Of a stretch of DNA of 34,025 nt, positions 1 through 7,832 are shown in pieces (within the stretch, counting starts at the first letter, position 1; each line of letters starts with the position of its first letter). The notes under the pieces are model-generated. The model saw only the letters and a program-made list of their open reading frames with translations. It was not told the origin of the DNA and made no database searches. A program made the translations under genes and the position numbers. Location of the stretch: NCBI GenBank assembly GCA_028825335.1, contig JAPKAI010000023.1, forward strand, positions 1 to 34,025. Direction: 5' to 3'. This DNA comes from Gammaproteobacteria bacterium. Its GTDB lineage: Bacteria; Pseudomonadota; Gammaproteobacteria; Pseudomonadales; Pseudohongiellaceae.

Positions 1-1094
1 TCAGGATTGCTACTTCCTAGCGCTCTTCGCTGACCGACTTCTTCAGGAAAGCTCAGAGAGTTGATAGTGTGATGCAGCACTGTGCGATCACCCGGGATGT
101 ACTCGCTGCCACGTATCCAGCGGTCTTTACCGTCAAGATCGATATGCACTGCAACATCTCTGTACTCCAAGACGCCAGTCGCAGGAACCTGTTGCGAAGG
201 CACTTTGAGTACCAAGTCGGGCGTATCACTCAGGCTCCACTTAGAGGTAGACCAAGATAATTCTGTTAGTGGGTCGGTATCACCGTCTTTAGGTGCGCCT
301 GCGTCGGCCCAAGCGATTACGTTTCTAACTTCTTCATCTGTGATCAGTCGATCATTGATGAACTCGCCGATATGGCCATCGATCTGACCCGGTGGCATAC
401 GCTTAGTCATCAAGACTTCGCGAATCATAGGTGACCAACCCTGAACCATTGTATGGCTGTCCATCGCGAAAGGAGCGATGCCGCCCTCGCGGTGACAGGT
501 CGCACAGTTGTCTGCCAGTATCGGTGCAATATCTGCTATGTAGGAAGGCACTGCAGTAGCAGCATAACTAATTGCCGGGCCGCTTGTTGCAACCAAGGCT
601 ACACCTACGTCCTCACCCGCCAGAATCTCTTGAATGGCTTTCTCTGATAGCTCGACGCTACCTCGGTACTCAACCATGAAGGAGCGCGGGTTATAAAGAA
701 GTACCTCACCTGCTCGCTCGATACCTAGAGCTTCGGAGATTACACGGGCATCATCCATCAGGATGGGGATGTCTACTCCGTATTCTGCCGATTTGGCTTG
801 TACAGCGCTGCGATTGTGTTTTCCCATAGGGTTGATCATCAAGAACTCAACGCCTTGGCCGTCGTACTTTGCCTTCAAGGCATCGAACACCGGCAATGCA
901 TCTGCTGCTGCCTGGCTGTCGTTGGCCTGTACAAGTAGAGCTATCATTTTATGGTCGTCGTACCAGCTCATGCTGTGGTGATAGCCATCTTGGTCAAGGA
1001 GTGAAAAATCTCCCACCCTGTCCGCCGCGCTGCTGATTGCAGGCATCAATAGAAGCAATGCAACTGCTGCCTTTAATAGATTGACGTTCTTCAC
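1..1094 (-). CDS. Secreted redoxin / cytochrome c / copper-monooxygenase-like protein (partial, C-terminus off window)
   Basis: The frame is open for 364 codons from a GTG at 1092-1094 to the left edge; GAGGAG lies just upstream of the GTG. Residues 1-23 form a signal peptide (KNVNLLKAA then a hydrophobic run ending SSAA), so the protein is exported. Residues 25-160 look like a thioredoxin/redoxin fold (VEFLMINPMG, GVDIPILMDD, VEYRGSVE). Residues 197-201 are a c-type haem site, CATCH, followed by REGGIAPF and an RMPPG methionine segment. The last part (IRGSEYIPGDRTVLHH, His340-His341) resembles the start of the copper type II ascorbate-dependent monooxygenase fold, whose first copper site uses paired histidines. 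This order is known in large proteins of marine and soil bacteria, often labelled thiol-disulfide isomerase; function is not established. The redoxin part lacks the usual cysteines. The missing C-terminus prevents checking the second copper site. Confidence 0.85.
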   Translation of the reverse strand, partial: MKNVNLLKAAVALLLLMPAISSAADRVGDFSLLDQDGYHHSMSWYDDHKMIALLVQANDSQAAADALPVFDALKAKYDGQGVEFLMINPMGKHNRSAVQAKSAEYGVDIPILMDDARVISEALGIERAGEVLLYNPRSFMVEYRGSVELSEKAIQEILAGEDVGVALVATSGPAISYAATAVPSYIADIAPILADNCATCHREGGIAPFAMDSHTMVQGWSPMIREVLMTKRMPPGQIDGHIGEFINDRLITDEEVRNVIAWADAGAPKDGDTDPLTELSWSTSKWSLSDTPDLVLKVPSQQVPATGVLEYRDVAVHIDLDGKDRWIRGSEYIPGDRTVLHHTINSLSFPEEVGQRRALGSSNP

Positions 1095-1205
1095 TTGTTT
1101 TTCTCCTCAACTTTCACTTATCAGTTATCTCTGAAGGCCTTGTAGCATAAGGGATTTGGGCTTAGAGATGGCGCGGCGGGAACAATAAAGCCGAATCTTA
1201 GCTCT

Positions 1206-1234
1206 ACTCTACGAATTTAGGTGATTTCAGTCAA
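1206..1234 (-). promoter_or_regulatory. Candidate sigma70 promoter for the redoxin/cytochrome gene
   Basis: On the minus strand TTGACT (1234-1229) and TAGAGT (1211-1206) are separated by 17 bases, five of six and four of six matches to the sigma70 hexamers. It lies about 110 bases upstream of the GTG start at 1094 in an otherwise empty gap of 201 bases. Sequence match only. Confidence 0.35.
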
Positions 1235-1295
1235 TGAAAACCAATTCGCTTCATCGAGTAAATTGATAGGTTTATCAAGCACTTTATGCGCCGGT

Positions 1296-2099
1296 TCAGG
1301 CGTTATCTACCTCTTGCAAAAGCACTCTAAGCAGTGGGTAGATAGTGGGGTTGGCTATTAAGATGTCGCGATCATAGAACTGTGGATGGATGCCAGGCGG
1401 CACCTCGCTGAAATGACCGCATTCGGCACCAGCCTCGATAGCTATCAAACGCGCGGCGGCAAAGTCCCAAATGCTGAGGCTTTCGTAGTAGCCCTCTAGC
1501 CTGCCCATAGCCAAGAAACAGATATCTAATGCCGCTGACCCGATGCGGCGGATGTCGGCACAGTTGACCAGTACCGCATGCAAACGCGGGATCATTGGAG
1601 CTAGAGTTGACTTGTCATAGGGAAAACCAGTAGCGATCAAAGAGCGCTTGAGCTCTGCCTCACTCGATACAGAAATTGGATTACCGTTGAGAAAGGCTCC
1701 CTTGCCCGATTCTGCATAGAATAGCTCTTCGCTGAATGGGTTATACACTACACCCACCTTAGTCTGGGCATCTTCCACATAGGCTATGGAGATTGCCGAA
1801 TGATTGTGCCCGTGCGCAAAATTTACCGTGCCGTCGATTGGGTCGATGATCCACAAAGGGGTCGTGATTTTCTGAACCGCACCCAAATCTGGCGACGATT
1901 CTTCCGAAAGAATTTGATGGTCTGGAAACTGCCGGGCAATAGCCGCGCAGATGAATTGATCTGCTTTGATATCCGCGTTGGTAACTAGTTCGTCACCGTT
2001 CTTATACTCGTGAGTCAACGCTGCAGCGGCGCGCTCTTCGGCAATCAGCTTACCGGCATCTCGAGCGAGAGCTTGCGTAAAAAGTAGAATATCTGACAT
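1296..2099 (-). CDS. Inositol monophosphatase family protein
   Basis: The protein is 267 residues, normal for the family. The metal-dependent phosphatase motifs are all present: EES at 66-68, WIIDPIDGT at 83-91 with Asp86 and Asp89 as metal ligands, then NFAHG, and WDFAAARLIAIEAG with Asp212 near the C-terminus. Such enzymes remove a phosphate from inositol-1-phosphate or related small phosphates in the cytoplasm; the exact substrate (inositol-P, PAP or a sugar phosphate) cannot be told. The ATG at 2099 is chosen because AGAAGG sits six bases upstream; the TTG at 2132 would overlap a TATAAT box and so probably lies before the transcript start. The gene is divergent from the GtrA-DprE cluster, so a role as a sugar-phosphate phosphatase for that pathway is possible but only inferred. 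Confidence 0.9.
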   Translation of the reverse strand: MSDILLFTQALARDAGKLIAEERAAAALTHEYKNGDELVTNADIKADQFICAAIARQFPDHQILSEESSPDLGAVQKITTPLWIIDPIDGTVNFAHGHNHSAISIAYVEDAQTKVGVVYNPFSEELFYAESGKGAFLNGNPISVSSEAELKRSLIATGFPYDKSTLAPMIPRLHAVLVNCADIRRIGSAALDICFLAMGRLEGYYESLSIWDFAAARLIAIEAGAECGHFSEVPPGIHPQFYDRDILIANPTIYPLLRVLLQEVDNA

Positions 2100-2131
2100 A
2101 GAACCTTCTGGACGAGTTTCATAAAACAACA

Positions 2132-2137
2132 ATTATA
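2132..2137 (-). promoter_or_regulatory. Candidate -10 box for the inositol monophosphatase gene
   Basis: A perfect TATAAT is read on the minus strand (2137 to 2132), about 33 bases upstream of the chosen ATG at 2099. No good -35 hexamer is visible at 16-18 bases, so it is a partial match. Confidence 0.3.
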
Positions 2138-2233
2138 AGTGTAACGTGCACTTCGAGCATAACAGTCTTTCCATTCAGGCCGATAACCTCAGGTAGACAG
2201 CGACGAAGAACCTTACTTACTGCAACCCAACCA

Positions 2234-2632
2234 ATGACAATTGCCTTCAAATATAGCCTGCTCGCCGTTCTTGCCACGCTGCTCAATCTGTCTACACAGG
2301 AAGTAGTGGTTCGAACCTACGATGGCAGTTTCGCCATCTATCTGGCGATGGCGCTTGGCACTCTCGCGGGGCTAGTGAGCAAGTATCTGCTCGATAAGAA
2401 AACTATCTTCCAGTTCATCACCACATCGCATCGCGAAGACTTTATAAAGTTTACTTTGTACGGACTTACTGGCGTTGCGACTACGGCAATATTCTGGAGC
2501 TTCGAGCTCGGCTTCGACTGGCTCATAGGCGGCAAGATCGCCCGGTATATAGGTGCCATCATCGGATTGTCCATCGGATATGGTGTAAAGTATCAGCTTG
2601 ATAAGCGCTATGTATTTGCGCGGCAGGCCTGA
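2234..2632 (+). CDS. GtrA-family small membrane protein
   Basis: The protein has 132 residues with four hydrophobic segments (about 6-25, 34-52, 75-95, 102-122), the size and topology of GtrA proteins. Typical GtrA features are the basic KYLLDKKTIFQF after the second segment and the ending YQLDKRYVF. GtrA proteins sit in the inner membrane and are linked to moving polyprenyl-phosphate-linked sugars across it or to supporting their use. In Mycobacterium tuberculosis the GtrA protein Rv3789 lies directly before dprE1 and dprE2, and the same order is seen here. The next gene starts 20 bases after the stop. No strong ribosome binding site is visible before the ATG. A role in handling polyprenyl-phosphoryl-arabinose is inferred from this neighbourhood. 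Confidence 0.85.
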   Translation: MTIAFKYSLLAVLATLLNLSTQEVVVRTYDGSFAIYLAMALGTLAGLVSKYLLDKKTIFQFITTSHREDFIKFTLYGLTGVATTAIFWSFELGFDWLIGGKIARYIGAIIGLSIGYGVKYQLDKRYVFARQA

Positions 2633-2651
2633 GGGCGACAGGATAAGTTTA

Positions 2652-3977
2652 ATGGAAGCCATGGGCTGGGGGCGTTACCCTAAGACGACAGCAAAATTGA
2701 TTCAGCCTGCGGACTCGCAGGCGCTGCAGAAGTTTATCTCGTCGCAGAAGAAATCGGCTTCGTGCATTAGCCGTGGTTCCGGTCGCAGCTACGGCGATAG
2801 CGCGCTCTCTGAGCAGTTAGTCAGTAGCCGATTCTTAGATAACTTCCTCGAACTCGATGAACAGCAGAAGGTCCTTCGCTGTGGCGCGGGCGTAAAGCTA
2901 GGCGACATACTCAGTGTCTGTATCCCTCGAGGCCTTTTTCTTCCCGTACTGCCTGGGACAAATGCCGTAAGCGTAGGTGGTGCCATAGCTGCCGATGTCC
3001 ACGGAAAGAATCACCACCTAGACGGCAGCTTCTGCACTCACGTTAAGAAAATCAACCTCGTGCTGGCATCGGGGGAATTGGTGACTTGTAGTGAGCAGGA
3101 GAACGCCGAGCTATTTCGCGCGACTTGCGGAGGCATGGGACTCACCGGAGTAATAGTCGACGCGAGCCTGTCTCTCGACTCTATCTCTAGTAGCTACATC
3201 GACCAACGAAGCCTTGTTGCCAACAACCTCAGAGAATGCTTCGAACACATAGAAGACAACGCAAACAGCAAATACTCTGTCGCCTGGCTGGATTGCCTAG
3301 CCACTGATAAGAATTTGGGCCGGTCCGTCTTGTATTTAGGTGAGCACTCCGCATCGAAGAATAGAAAAACTGACACCATGTATCGCGAAAGATCCGGCCT
3401 AGGCATTCCCTTCTATACTCCATCATTTCTCCTCAACAAAACGACAATGTCTCTCTTTAATGCGAGTTACTTTGGCGTACAGAAAAGAAAGAAGAGTGCC
3501 GCTACTCTAGATTGTGACAATTACTTCTTCCCGCTCGACAGTATCCCGAATTGGAATCGCCTGTATGGGTCGAAAGGCTTTCTACAATATCAGTTTGTTA
3601 TTCCCAGCGATGGCGCGTTTGAGGGTATAACATCTGTTTTAGAAAAAATATCTGAGAAGGGAAAAGGCTCTTTCCTCACCGTATTAAAGAAATTTGGTGA
3701 GGCGAATGAGAACCTATTGTCATTTCCCAAATCCGGCTATACGCTGACCCTAGACTTCAAGAATGAACTTGCTTTGTTTCCATTATTAGAAGAACTGGAT
3801 CGGATCGTATTGGCTCACGATGGTAGACTCTATCTCGCTAAAGATGCCCGCATGAGTGAGGAAGTGTTTAAGGCGAGCTATCCGAACTGGGAAAGGTTTA
3901 TGACTATCAAGAACAAATATGACCCAGGCAATTGTTTTGCGTCGTTACAATCAAACAGACTGGGATTGACCCAATGA
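2652..3977 (+). CDS. dprE1: DprE1-like FAD-dependent decaprenylphosphoryl-ribose 2'-oxidase
   Basis: The product has 441 residues, close to mycobacterial DprE1. It starts with an FAD-binding PCMH domain: SRGSGRSYGDSAL near residue 40, then VSVGGAIAADVHGKNHH, which carries the histidine matching the FAD-linked His132 of DprE1. The C-terminal substrate domain ends RLYLAKDARM, with Lys397 matching catalytic Lys418, then KYDPGNCFASL. DprE1 oxidises the 2'-hydroxyl of polyprenylphosphoryl-ribose, the first half of the epimerisation that gives arabinose. The ATG at 2652 is preferred because AGGA lies 8-9 bases upstream; an upstream TTG at 2598 would overlap the GtrA gene and adds residues not seen in the family. 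The stop overlaps the next start as ATGA. Position 366 is Thr where M. tuberculosis has Cys387. Confidence 0.9.
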   Translation: MEAMGWGRYPKTTAKLIQPADSQALQKFISSQKKSASCISRGSGRSYGDSALSEQLVSSRFLDNFLELDEQQKVLRCGAGVKLGDILSVCIPRGLFLPVLPGTNAVSVGGAIAADVHGKNHHLDGSFCTHVKKINLVLASGELVTCSEQENAELFRATCGGMGLTGVIVDASLSLDSISSSYIDQRSLVANNLRECFEHIEDNANSKYSVAWLDCLATDKNLGRSVLYLGEHSASKNRKTDTMYRERSGLGIPFYTPSFLLNKTTMSLFNASYFGVQKRKKSAATLDCDNYFFPLDSIPNWNRLYGSKGFLQYQFVIPSDGAFEGITSVLEKISEKGKGSFLTVLKKFGEANENLLSFPKSGYTLTLDFKNELALFPLLEELDRIVLAHDGRLYLAKDARMSEEVFKASYPNWERFMTIKNKYDPGNCFASLQSNRLGLTQ

Positions 3978-4708
3978 GAGTTCTTATCATCGGTGCGACG
4001 TCGGCAATCGCAAAAGCCTCCGCAAGGATTTACGCGGAACTAGGTTGCTCGCTGCATCTGATTGCACGCAGAGAAGATCAGTTAGAGTTGCTGGCCAGCG
4101 ACTTACTCGTGCGCGGAGCATCAAAGGTAAGTTACAGCGTGCTTGATCTCAATAATTTTGCAGAACACGAAAAAACGTTGGACACCGCATTTACTGAACT
4201 AGGGGACGTAGATATAGCGCTCATCTGTCATGGCTCCCTGCCCGATCAAGAAAAGGTTGAAAAAAACTTCAAGCAGGCGCAAAAAGAAATCAACACAAAC
4301 GGAATCAGCATTATCTCATTGCTAACCGAACTCGCAACTAAATTTATCGAACAGCAGCAGGGCACGATCGCTGTCATTACCTCCGTCGCGGGTGACAGAG
4401 GCCGACAGCCCAACTTCGTCTATGGTGCCGCGAAATCCCTTGTTTCAACCTACCTGCAGGGCTTGCGTGGCAAGATGCTGACACACAACGTAAATATAGT
4501 AGACATAAGACCGGGTCTTGTAGATTCGCCTATGACGGCGCAGTTCCCGAAAGGCCCACTGTGGTCTAGCCCAGAACGCATCGCGCAGAAGATTGTGAAA
4601 AGCATCCGCCGTGGCAGTCACACCGTGTACGCACCCGGCTACTGGCGAGTTATCATGTTCGTAGTCAGCGTGATCCCCGAATTTGTTTTCAAACGGCTAA
4701 ATTTCTAA
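3974..4708 (+). CDS. dprE2: DprE2-like short-chain dehydrogenase (decaprenylphosphoryl-2-keto-ribose reductase)
   Basis: A 244-residue classical short-chain dehydrogenase. It has the nucleotide-binding GATSAIAKA at 7-15 and the catalytic triad Ser137 (ITSVAGDRGRQPN), Tyr150 and Lys154 (YGAAK). The run RPGLVDSPMT follows, and the C-terminus is hydrophobic (VIMFVVSVIPEFVF), as expected for an enzyme working on a lipid-linked substrate at the membrane. DprE2 reduces the 2-keto intermediate made by DprE1 to polyprenylphosphoryl-arabinose with NAD(P)H. The ATG at 3974 overlaps the dprE1 stop (ATGA), indicating translational coupling; a TTG further upstream (3932) is rejected. The assignment rests on both sequence and position directly after DprE1; short-chain dehydrogenases alone are hard to assign. 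Confidence 0.85.
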   Translation: MRVLIIGATSAIAKASARIYAELGCSLHLIARREDQLELLASDLLVRGASKVSYSVLDLNNFAEHEKTLDTAFTELGDVDIALICHGSLPDQEKVEKNFKQAQKEINTNGISIISLLTELATKFIEQQQGTIAVITSVAGDRGRQPNFVYGAAKSLVSTYLQGLRGKMLTHNVNIVDIRPGLVDSPMTAQFPKGPLWSSPERIAQKIVKSIRRGSHTVYAPGYWRVIMFVVSVIPEFVFKRLNF

Positions 4709-4732
4709 ACAGAGAAGTCCCTCAGACTCAAC

Positions 4733-6163
4733 GTGCCAAACTCACTCAACCAATCAACGCTCTACGTCGACCTCGACGGCACCGTAATCAAAACGGACCT
4801 CCTGTACGAGTCGATTTTGTTATTGCTCAAGAAAAGTATTTTCCAAGCGCTGTTGATTCCTATTTGGCTAATTAAAGGAAAAGCGAATCTAAAGCATCAA
4901 TTATCCAAACGCGTTCACATTCCCGTAGAGTTACTGCCGCTGAATACTGAATTCAACGACTATCTGAAAAACGAAGTAGAACGTGGACGCAACATCGTAC
5001 TTATTTCGGCATCAAGTCAACTAGCGGTAAGACAGGTGAGTGATCACTTAGGGTTGTTCATCGACGCCATGGGTAGCGACGAAGATCACAACCTGAAATC
5101 GAAGAACAAGGTGACGCGGATACTGCAGCTAGACCCGGGAGGCGATTTCATCTACGCAGGAAACTCGAAAGACGATATCGCCGTGTGGTCTGAAGCTAGC
5201 GAAGTTATTCTCGTCAACTGCAAAAAGTCGCTCGCTACAAATCTGCAACACGCGAGCGAGAAAATTCAGCATTTCGACGCACCCCAATCGACGCTGAAGA
5301 AATTTTGGCAGTCGATACGACCGCACCAGTGGTTGAAGAACACACTGATATTTCTGCCACTGGCTCTTTCTCACCAATTGAATCAACCGAATCTACTGCT
5401 GCAGGCTTGTGTCGCATTTTTGAGCTTTAGCTTCGTTGCGTCCAGCGTGTACCTACTGAACGATATGCTCGACCTAAATAGCGATCGACAGCATCAGTCG
5501 AAATCGCGGCGACCCTTCGCCTCTGGCGACCTGTCTTTAATCTATGGCTATCTAGGCGCGCCGTTGTTGCTAATTCTCGGTTTCCTAATCGCGTTGTGGC
5601 TACCCACTGAATTTGTATTCGTATTGCTCACCTATTGGTTAATGACAACCGCGTATAGCTTGTTACTGAAAAGCCTGTTTCTAATCGACGTGCTGACCCT
5701 TGCTTCTCTATATACCTGGAGAATCATCGCAGGCTCGGCGGCAATCTCAGTAGTCACCACCTACTATTTGCTCGCCTTCGCGTTCTTCCTATTTTTGGGG
5801 CTCGCGATGGTGAAGCGCTATACGGAATTCCTGAACCTACAGAATCAGGGCAAGTCTTCTATCGAAGGGAGGGGCTACGGCGTGGAGAATCTGCATACCC
5901 TAGCCACCATCGGCAGCGGCTCTGGCCTAATAGCTGTGGCTGTATTCGCGTTCTACATCAACGCACCCGCGACAACCGAGCTCTACAGCAATCCTCTACT
6001 GCTGTGGGCCATCTGCCCTCTTCTTCTCTTCTTGCTATGGCATATCTGGGCGCTCGCGCGGCGCGGAGAACTAGATGAAGACCCCGTTTTGTTCGCACTA
6101 ACAGATCGCCGCAGCCAAATCACTGCTGCTGTGTGTGGCCTAGTTATCTTGCTCGCAATTTAA
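4733..6163 (+). CDS. HAD phosphatase-like / UbiA prenyltransferase fusion (candidate DPPR synthase)
   Basis: The product is 476 residues from a GTG start. Residues 8-180 form a HAD domain: DLDGT at 13-17 (nucleophile Asp13), LISASS near 90 and YAGNSKDDIAVW near 141. Residues 195-476 form a multi-span UbiA domain starting RPHQWLKNTLIFLPL, with the Mg-binding NDMLDLNSD at 243-251 and HQSKSRRPFASG after it. The RPxQWxKN and NDxxDxxxD pattern fits the branch that includes Rv3806c, which joins PRPP to decaprenyl phosphate (decaprenylphosphoryl-5-phosphoribose synthase). The fused HAD domain could supply the 5'-dephosphorylation done by a separate protein in mycobacteria; this is inference. The gene follows DprE2 by 24 bases and is the last of the cluster. 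No good ribosome binding site is visible. Confidence 0.85.
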   Translation: MPNSLNQSTLYVDLDGTVIKTDLLYESILLLLKKSIFQALLIPIWLIKGKANLKHQLSKRVHIPVELLPLNTEFNDYLKNEVERGRNIVLISASSQLAVRQVSDHLGLFIDAMGSDEDHNLKSKNKVTRILQLDPGGDFIYAGNSKDDIAVWSEASEVILVNCKKSLATNLQHASEKIQHFDAPQSTLKKFWQSIRPHQWLKNTLIFLPLALSHQLNQPNLLLQACVAFLSFSFVASSVYLLNDMLDLNSDRQHQSKSRRPFASGDLSLIYGYLGAPLLLILGFLIALWLPTEFVFVLLTYWLMTTAYSLLLKSLFLIDVLTLASLYTWRIIAGSAAISVVTTYYLLAFAFFLFLGLAMVKRYTEFLNLQNQGKSSIEGRGYGVENLHTLATIGSGSGLIAVAVFAFYINAPATTELYSNPLLLWAICPLLLFLLWHIWALARRGELDEDPVLFALTDRRSQITAAVCGLVILLAI

Positions 6164-6182
6164 ACCTACTATTTACCCAGGA

Positions 6183-7022
6183 CTATGCTCTTAGAATCTT
6201 CTCGTGAAAGCGTAGGTGCTCTTCTATGAAACTGGCAATAAAGAAGTAGCTGTGGTCGTAGCCTTCTCTCACAATGAACTGTAACGGGTAGCCTGCTTTC
6301 TCGGCCGCCTCTAGCAGAAGCTCGGGCTTGAGTTGATTCTCGAGGAATTCATCTGCTGTGCCTTGATCTACTAACATAGGTAGGTGGGTTGTAGCCTTGG
6401 CTATTAAAGCGGCGGAGTCATATTCTTGCCATGTAGAAACGTCTTCGCCTAGGTAATTCTTAAAAGCTTTGCATCCCCAAGGACAATTGATAGGAGATAC
6501 TATCGGCGCGAAGGCAGAGACCGATTTGTATTTGTCCGGATTCTTCAGCGCTATGCTTAACGCGCCATGGCCGCCCATAGAGTGGCCGAATATTGATTGG
6601 CGTGATGGATCTACGGGAAAATTATCATTGATCAGGTCCGGCAACTCCTGAGTGACGTAGTCATACATTTTGTAGTGTTTGTTCCACGGGGCCTCGGTAG
6701 CGTTGAGATAGAATCCTGCGCCAAGACCGAGGTCATACCCCTGATCTGGATCGTCGGGCACGTCATCTCCTCTTGGACTTGTGTCTCCCATAACGACGGC
6801 GAGCCCAAGCTCCGATACGACACGCTGTGCGCCGGCCTTTATCACGAAATTCTCGTCAGTCCCTGTTAACCCCGACAACCAATACAGAACCGGTACCGGC
6901 CCTTCGCTCACCTGCGGCGGCAGGTAGACAGAAAAATGCATATCGCAGGACAGCGTTTCTGACTTGTGTTTATAACGGCGTTGCTCACCACCGAACATTT
7001 TGTTGCTTGCAATGCTTTCCAT
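6183..7022 (-). CDS. fghA: S-formylglutathione hydrolase
   Basis: 279 residues, the full length for the esterase D / S-formylglutathione hydrolase family. The alpha/beta-hydrolase triad is visible: Ser148 in GHSMGGHGAL, Asp224 in VDQGTADEFL and His257 in GYDHSYFFIASF. The family-specific stretches LYWLSGLTGTDENF and GDTSPRGDDVP are present. It hydrolyses S-formylglutathione to formate and glutathione in the cytoplasm, the last step of glutathione-dependent formaldehyde removal. The partner dehydrogenase (adhC/frmA type) is not in the window. It is 39 bases downstream of the SRAP gene on the same strand and may be co-transcribed. It converges with the DPA cluster with a gap of only 19 bases. 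Confidence 0.93.
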   Translation of the reverse strand: MESIASNKMFGGEQRRYKHKSETLSCDMHFSVYLPPQVSEGPVPVLYWLSGLTGTDENFVIKAGAQRVVSELGLAVVMGDTSPRGDDVPDDPDQGYDLGLGAGFYLNATEAPWNKHYKMYDYVTQELPDLINDNFPVDPSRQSIFGHSMGGHGALSIALKNPDKYKSVSAFAPIVSPINCPWGCKAFKNYLGEDVSTWQEYDSAALIAKATTHLPMLVDQGTADEFLENQLKPELLLEAAEKAGYPLQFIVREGYDHSYFFIASFIEEHLRFHEKILRA

Positions 7023-7061
7023 AAATCAACTCGGTTATTTTATTCAGACTGGGTTTTGTGG

Positions 7062-7739
7062 CTACTTCATAATCATGAAGCTTTCTGCAATTGGGTTCCA
7101 GCGGCTAGGCTTGTCGATTTTCGTTATCTTCATCGGCTTTAGAACTGTCGGTTCTAACAAGGCTTCGAACCGCTCTACATCCTGATTGCTAGGGTCTAAC
7201 CATCTTGAGACTAAGTCTTCATCTTCGAAATCTATCATCAACGGCAGTGACTTGGGATGAATCTCGTCCCACTGCGGGCTCAGGGGCGGCAGTGTAATGA
7301 TAGACACGGAATAGATTACCTCGCCGCTTTCCTTGTTTAGATACTCTTTAAACAAACCACCGAACGCGATGGCTGAATCTTCTAACTCGATCATATGGTA
7401 GGTCTTTTTATCACCCAAGCCTTCTATGAAGGCGCTGGCAGGAATCAGGCACCTCGACTCTCGAAAGGGCTTGTAGGCAAGGGCGCGCTTGCTAGAGAGC
7501 TTGTCTGAACGCGAGTTGAAGCTGGCGTATTTGTAGTTGGGTTTTAGCGTCTCATTGTCCAGAAACAGCCACCACGTGGCTGTAGAAACCACCCGCTCTC
7601 CAGAGCGCTCATGAACTATCGCGATGTCGCTACCTGGCGCAATGTCGCGACTGGCATGTTCATCATAGAGTTCTATGCCCAGAGCCTTGCAGAGCCACTG
7701 CACTTGGGGACTATCGATCAGATTAAATCTTCCACACAC
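7062..7739 (-). CDS. SRAP / YedK (HMCES) family abasic-site processing protein
   Basis: 225 residues from a GTG start, beginning MCGRF so that Cys2 is exposed after methionine removal. The catalytic set of YedK is present at nearly the same positions: Cys2, Asn75 and Arg77 (SFNSRSD), Glu106 (ASAFIEG) and His161 (EIHPKSLPLMI). The family forms a stable thiazolidine crosslink between Cys2 and abasic sites in single-stranded DNA, shielding them. The usual GFYEW is replaced here by AFIEGL and HDRMP by HPKSLP, so this is a divergent member. It is divergent from the tannase-family gene and 39 bases ahead of fghA on the same strand. Confidence 0.88.
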   Translation of the reverse strand: MCGRFNLIDSPQVQWLCKALGIELYDEHASRDIAPGSDIAIVHERSGERVVSTATWWLFLDNETLKPNYKYASFNSRSDKLSSKRALAYKPFRESRCLIPASAFIEGLGDKKTYHMIELEDSAIAFGGLFKEYLNKESGEVIYSVSIITLPPLSPQWDEIHPKSLPLMIDFEDEDLVSRWLDPSNQDVERFEALLEPTVLKPMKITKIDKPSRWNPIAESFMIMK

Positions 7740-7832
7740 GGCTTTTACTCATTAGTGCTTAAAATGGTAGAGTCGAATCAATGCTCGAAAACAACCTACT
7801 ACTATCTAGTTAAGAATAAGAAAGGTACTACC

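Noticed and set aside
2372-2662. 96-codon open frame on the minus strand across the GtrA gene
   Set aside because: It lies opposite a well supported GtrA gene and shows no family likeness or ribosome binding site.
7611-7832. Upstream extension of the tannase-family gene
   Set aside because: It would overlap the SRAP gene and put about 74 residues before an evident signal peptide; the ATG at 7833 has its own ribosome binding site.
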